In this document: positions 4,779 through 5,759 of the stretch, one piece after another | How positions within the stretch are numbered: position 1 is the first letter of the stretch | Layout of the letters: the number at the start of each line of letters is the position of its first letter | Origin: Treponema sp. | Lineage (GTDB): Bacteria; Spirochaetota; Spirochaetia; Treponematales; Treponemataceae | DNA length: 5,759 nt | Direction of reading: 5' to 3' | Assembly: GCA_017544745.1 (NCBI GenBank) | Contig: JAFYDO010000243.1 | Location: 1 to 5,759 of the forward strand | Position numbers and translations under genes: made by a program | Notes under the pieces: generated by a model | What the model saw: only the letters and a program-made list of their open reading frames with translations | Told to the model about the DNA's origin: nothing | Database searches by the model: none

Positions 4779-5759
4779 TGAGTAAAAAACTTCCTGTACT
4801 GTTTATTGCTTTTTCTCTTTTTACCGGACTTGGAATACAGGCTCAGGAAGTTAACGTTCCCCAAGAATCGGTGGAAGAATCCGTAGATGAATCAATAATT
4901 TTTGACAGTATAACCGAAGAGCTGCCGGAATATATTGAAGAAGATTTGCTGCCGGAGCAGGAAGAAACCCAAGGCCTTGAAGAAGGAGCACCCGAAGAAA
5001 CCGAGGGAAACCCCGAAGAACAGCCTCCGGAAGAAACCGCTGTTCCAAGAAAGCCCCTTACTCTTCCCATGCCCGAAAACGAAGAAGAAACACAGATAGA
5101 AAGATTCCGCAAACAGTATCTGGAACCAAAATGGACACAAGTTCTTTACAACGCTCTGGAAAGTGCAATAGATTACCGTCTTTATGTTCGCAACGCATTG
5201 GCTCAGACAGAGCTTCCGCCGGAGCTGGAATATCTTCCTATTGTAGAATCTAACTACAAGACAAATGCCAAATCAAAATCTGGCGCACTTGGATTATGGC
5301 AGTTTATGGCAAACAGTGTATGGCCTTTTTTAACGCTCAACGATTATGTAGACGAGCGCCTTGATCCCTGGAAGGAAACAGATGCAGCGCTTAAAAAACT
5401 GCAGGACAATTACAACACCTTTGGAGACTGGCTCATTGCAATTGCGGCGTATAACTGTGGTGCGGGAGCAATGACACGAGCGCTTGCAAAGCTTTCGCAG
5501 GATGACACAAAGGACTTTTGGACTCTTTGCAAAAAAAATCTTATTCCGGCTCAGACTCAGGCCTATGTTCCAAAACTGCTTGCTATTGCAGACTTATGTA
5601 TAAACTGTGAGCATTATGGAATAGACCTTCCGATGCACGAAGAAGAATACGAGGTTTTGTACAACGAAAAAAATGCTGTTTTTGATTATGTTACTGTAGA
5701 TAAGGCTTATTCAATTACCGCTCTTGCACAAACCATGCGCATAGATTCACAGGAGCTAA
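4778..5759 (+). CDS. Secreted MltD-like lytic transglycosylase (SLT domain), N-terminal 327 codons
   Basis: Lytic transglycosylases cleave the MurNAc-GlcNAc bond of peptidoglycan, leaving a 1,6-anhydro end. The product begins MSKKLPVLFIAFSLFTG, a type I signal peptide likely cut after IQA (about residue 22); there is no lipobox, unlike E. coli MltD. Residues 24-108 are a very acidic linker. The catalytic SLT domain starts at about 110. It has ELPPELEYLPIVESNY with the expected catalytic Glu at 157, GALGLWQFM at 169-177, the DERLDPW segment at 192-198, and AYNCGAG at 224-230. A post-catalytic segment resembling the start of the usual MltD tail (FDYVTVDKAYSITALAQ) runs to the window edge, and LysM repeats may follow outside. 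The ATG overlaps the previous stop (TAATG) and has only a weak upstream GGAAA, fitting translational coupling. The family call is firm; the mltD name is withheld because the C-terminus is unseen. Confidence 0.93.
   Translation, partial: MSKKLPVLFIAFSLFTGLGIQAQEVNVPQESVEESVDESIIFDSITEELPEYIEEDLLPEQEETQGLEEGAPEETEGNPEEQPPEETAVPRKPLTLPMPENEEETQIERFRKQYLEPKWTQVLYNALESAIDYRLYVRNALAQTELPPELEYLPIVESNYKTNAKSKSGALGLWQFMANSVWPFLTLNDYVDERLDPWKETDAALKKLQDNYNTFGDWLIAIAAYNCGAGAMTRALAKLSQDDTKDFWTLCKKNLIPAQTQAYVPKLLAIADLCINCEHYGIDLPMHEEEYEVLYNEKNAVFDYVTVDKAYSITALAQTMRIDSQEL
4961..5092 (+). repeat. Short imperfect repeats coding for the acidic linker
   Basis: The nonamer GAAGAAACC recurs in frame at 4961-4969, 4994-5002 and 5030-5038, with near-copies GAAGAACAG at 5015-5023 and GAAGAAACA at 5084-5092. 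Each encodes Glu-Glu-Thr or Glu-Glu-Gln, usually next to Pro or Gly, giving the low-complexity acidic linker of the transglycosylase. The spacing is irregular (33, 36 and 54 bases between the four GAAGAAAC starts), so this is a degenerate rather than a true tandem array. Confidence 0.45.

Noticed and set aside
4843..5140. Three overlapping minus-strand reading frames, one Ser/Gly-rich
   Set aside because: They are antisense shadows of the acidic repeat-coding linker of the transglycosylase, without plausible start signals or recognisable domains.
5447..5467. Cysteine in the AYNCGAG motif of the transglycosylase
   Set aside because: Many MltD-like enzymes carry AYNCG rather than AYNAG, so it is normal family variation and not a sign of inactivation.
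1..5759. Search for CRISPR arrays, tRNA or rRNA genes, insertion sequences and attachment sites
   Set aside because: Reading by eye, I saw no regularly spaced direct repeats, tRNA-like cloverleaf, transposase motif or terminal inverted repeats. Nearly all of the window is accounted for by the six genes.

Overview
The window looks like chromosomal DNA from a spirochaete, most likely a Treponema-type organism. The evidence is moderately AT-rich DNA, a yajC-secD pair, relaxed lipoprotein signal peptides, and an abundance of TPR lipoproteins. The genus is an inference from protein style, because no marker gene is present. There are six protein-coding genes and no RNA gene, mobile element or CRISPR array.

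Left part, minus strand (read from 3657 down to 1). A six-helix membrane protein of unknown function (3040-3657) is followed after 21 bases by a long TPR lipoprotein with a TTG start (1222-3018). A 91-base gap then holds a promoter-like pair of hexamers and a short perfect palindrome. It leads into yajC (693-1130) and the N-terminal 223 codons of secD (1-671, cut by the window edge). YajC and SecD are accessory subunits of the Sec translocon that pull exported proteins across the inner membrane.

Right part, plus strand. From a 65-base divergent intergenic region, a TPR lipoprotein with a tryptophan-rich C-terminal half (3723-4778) is read rightward. It overlaps by one base (TAATG) a secreted MltD-like lytic transglycosylase (4778 to beyond 5759). 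The transglycosylase has its catalytic glutamate, but its domain is held behind an unusually acidic linker. The pair looks translationally coupled and probably acts together on peptidoglycan in the periplasm.

The most striking non-coding signal is the divergent region 3658-3722. Two back-to-back promoter-like elements overlap at their -35 boxes, both have 17-base spacers, and both have -10 boxes ending exactly 7 bases before an ATG that lacks a Shine-Dalgarno. This predicts leaderless, co-regulated divergent transcripts. An 8-bp inverted repeat overlaps both promoters. I see no clear evidence for a wholly new defence or mobile system. The least explained parts are the divergent cell-envelope locus (membrane protein plus TPR lipoprotein, against TPR/Trp-rich lipoprotein plus transglycosylase) and its shared control region.
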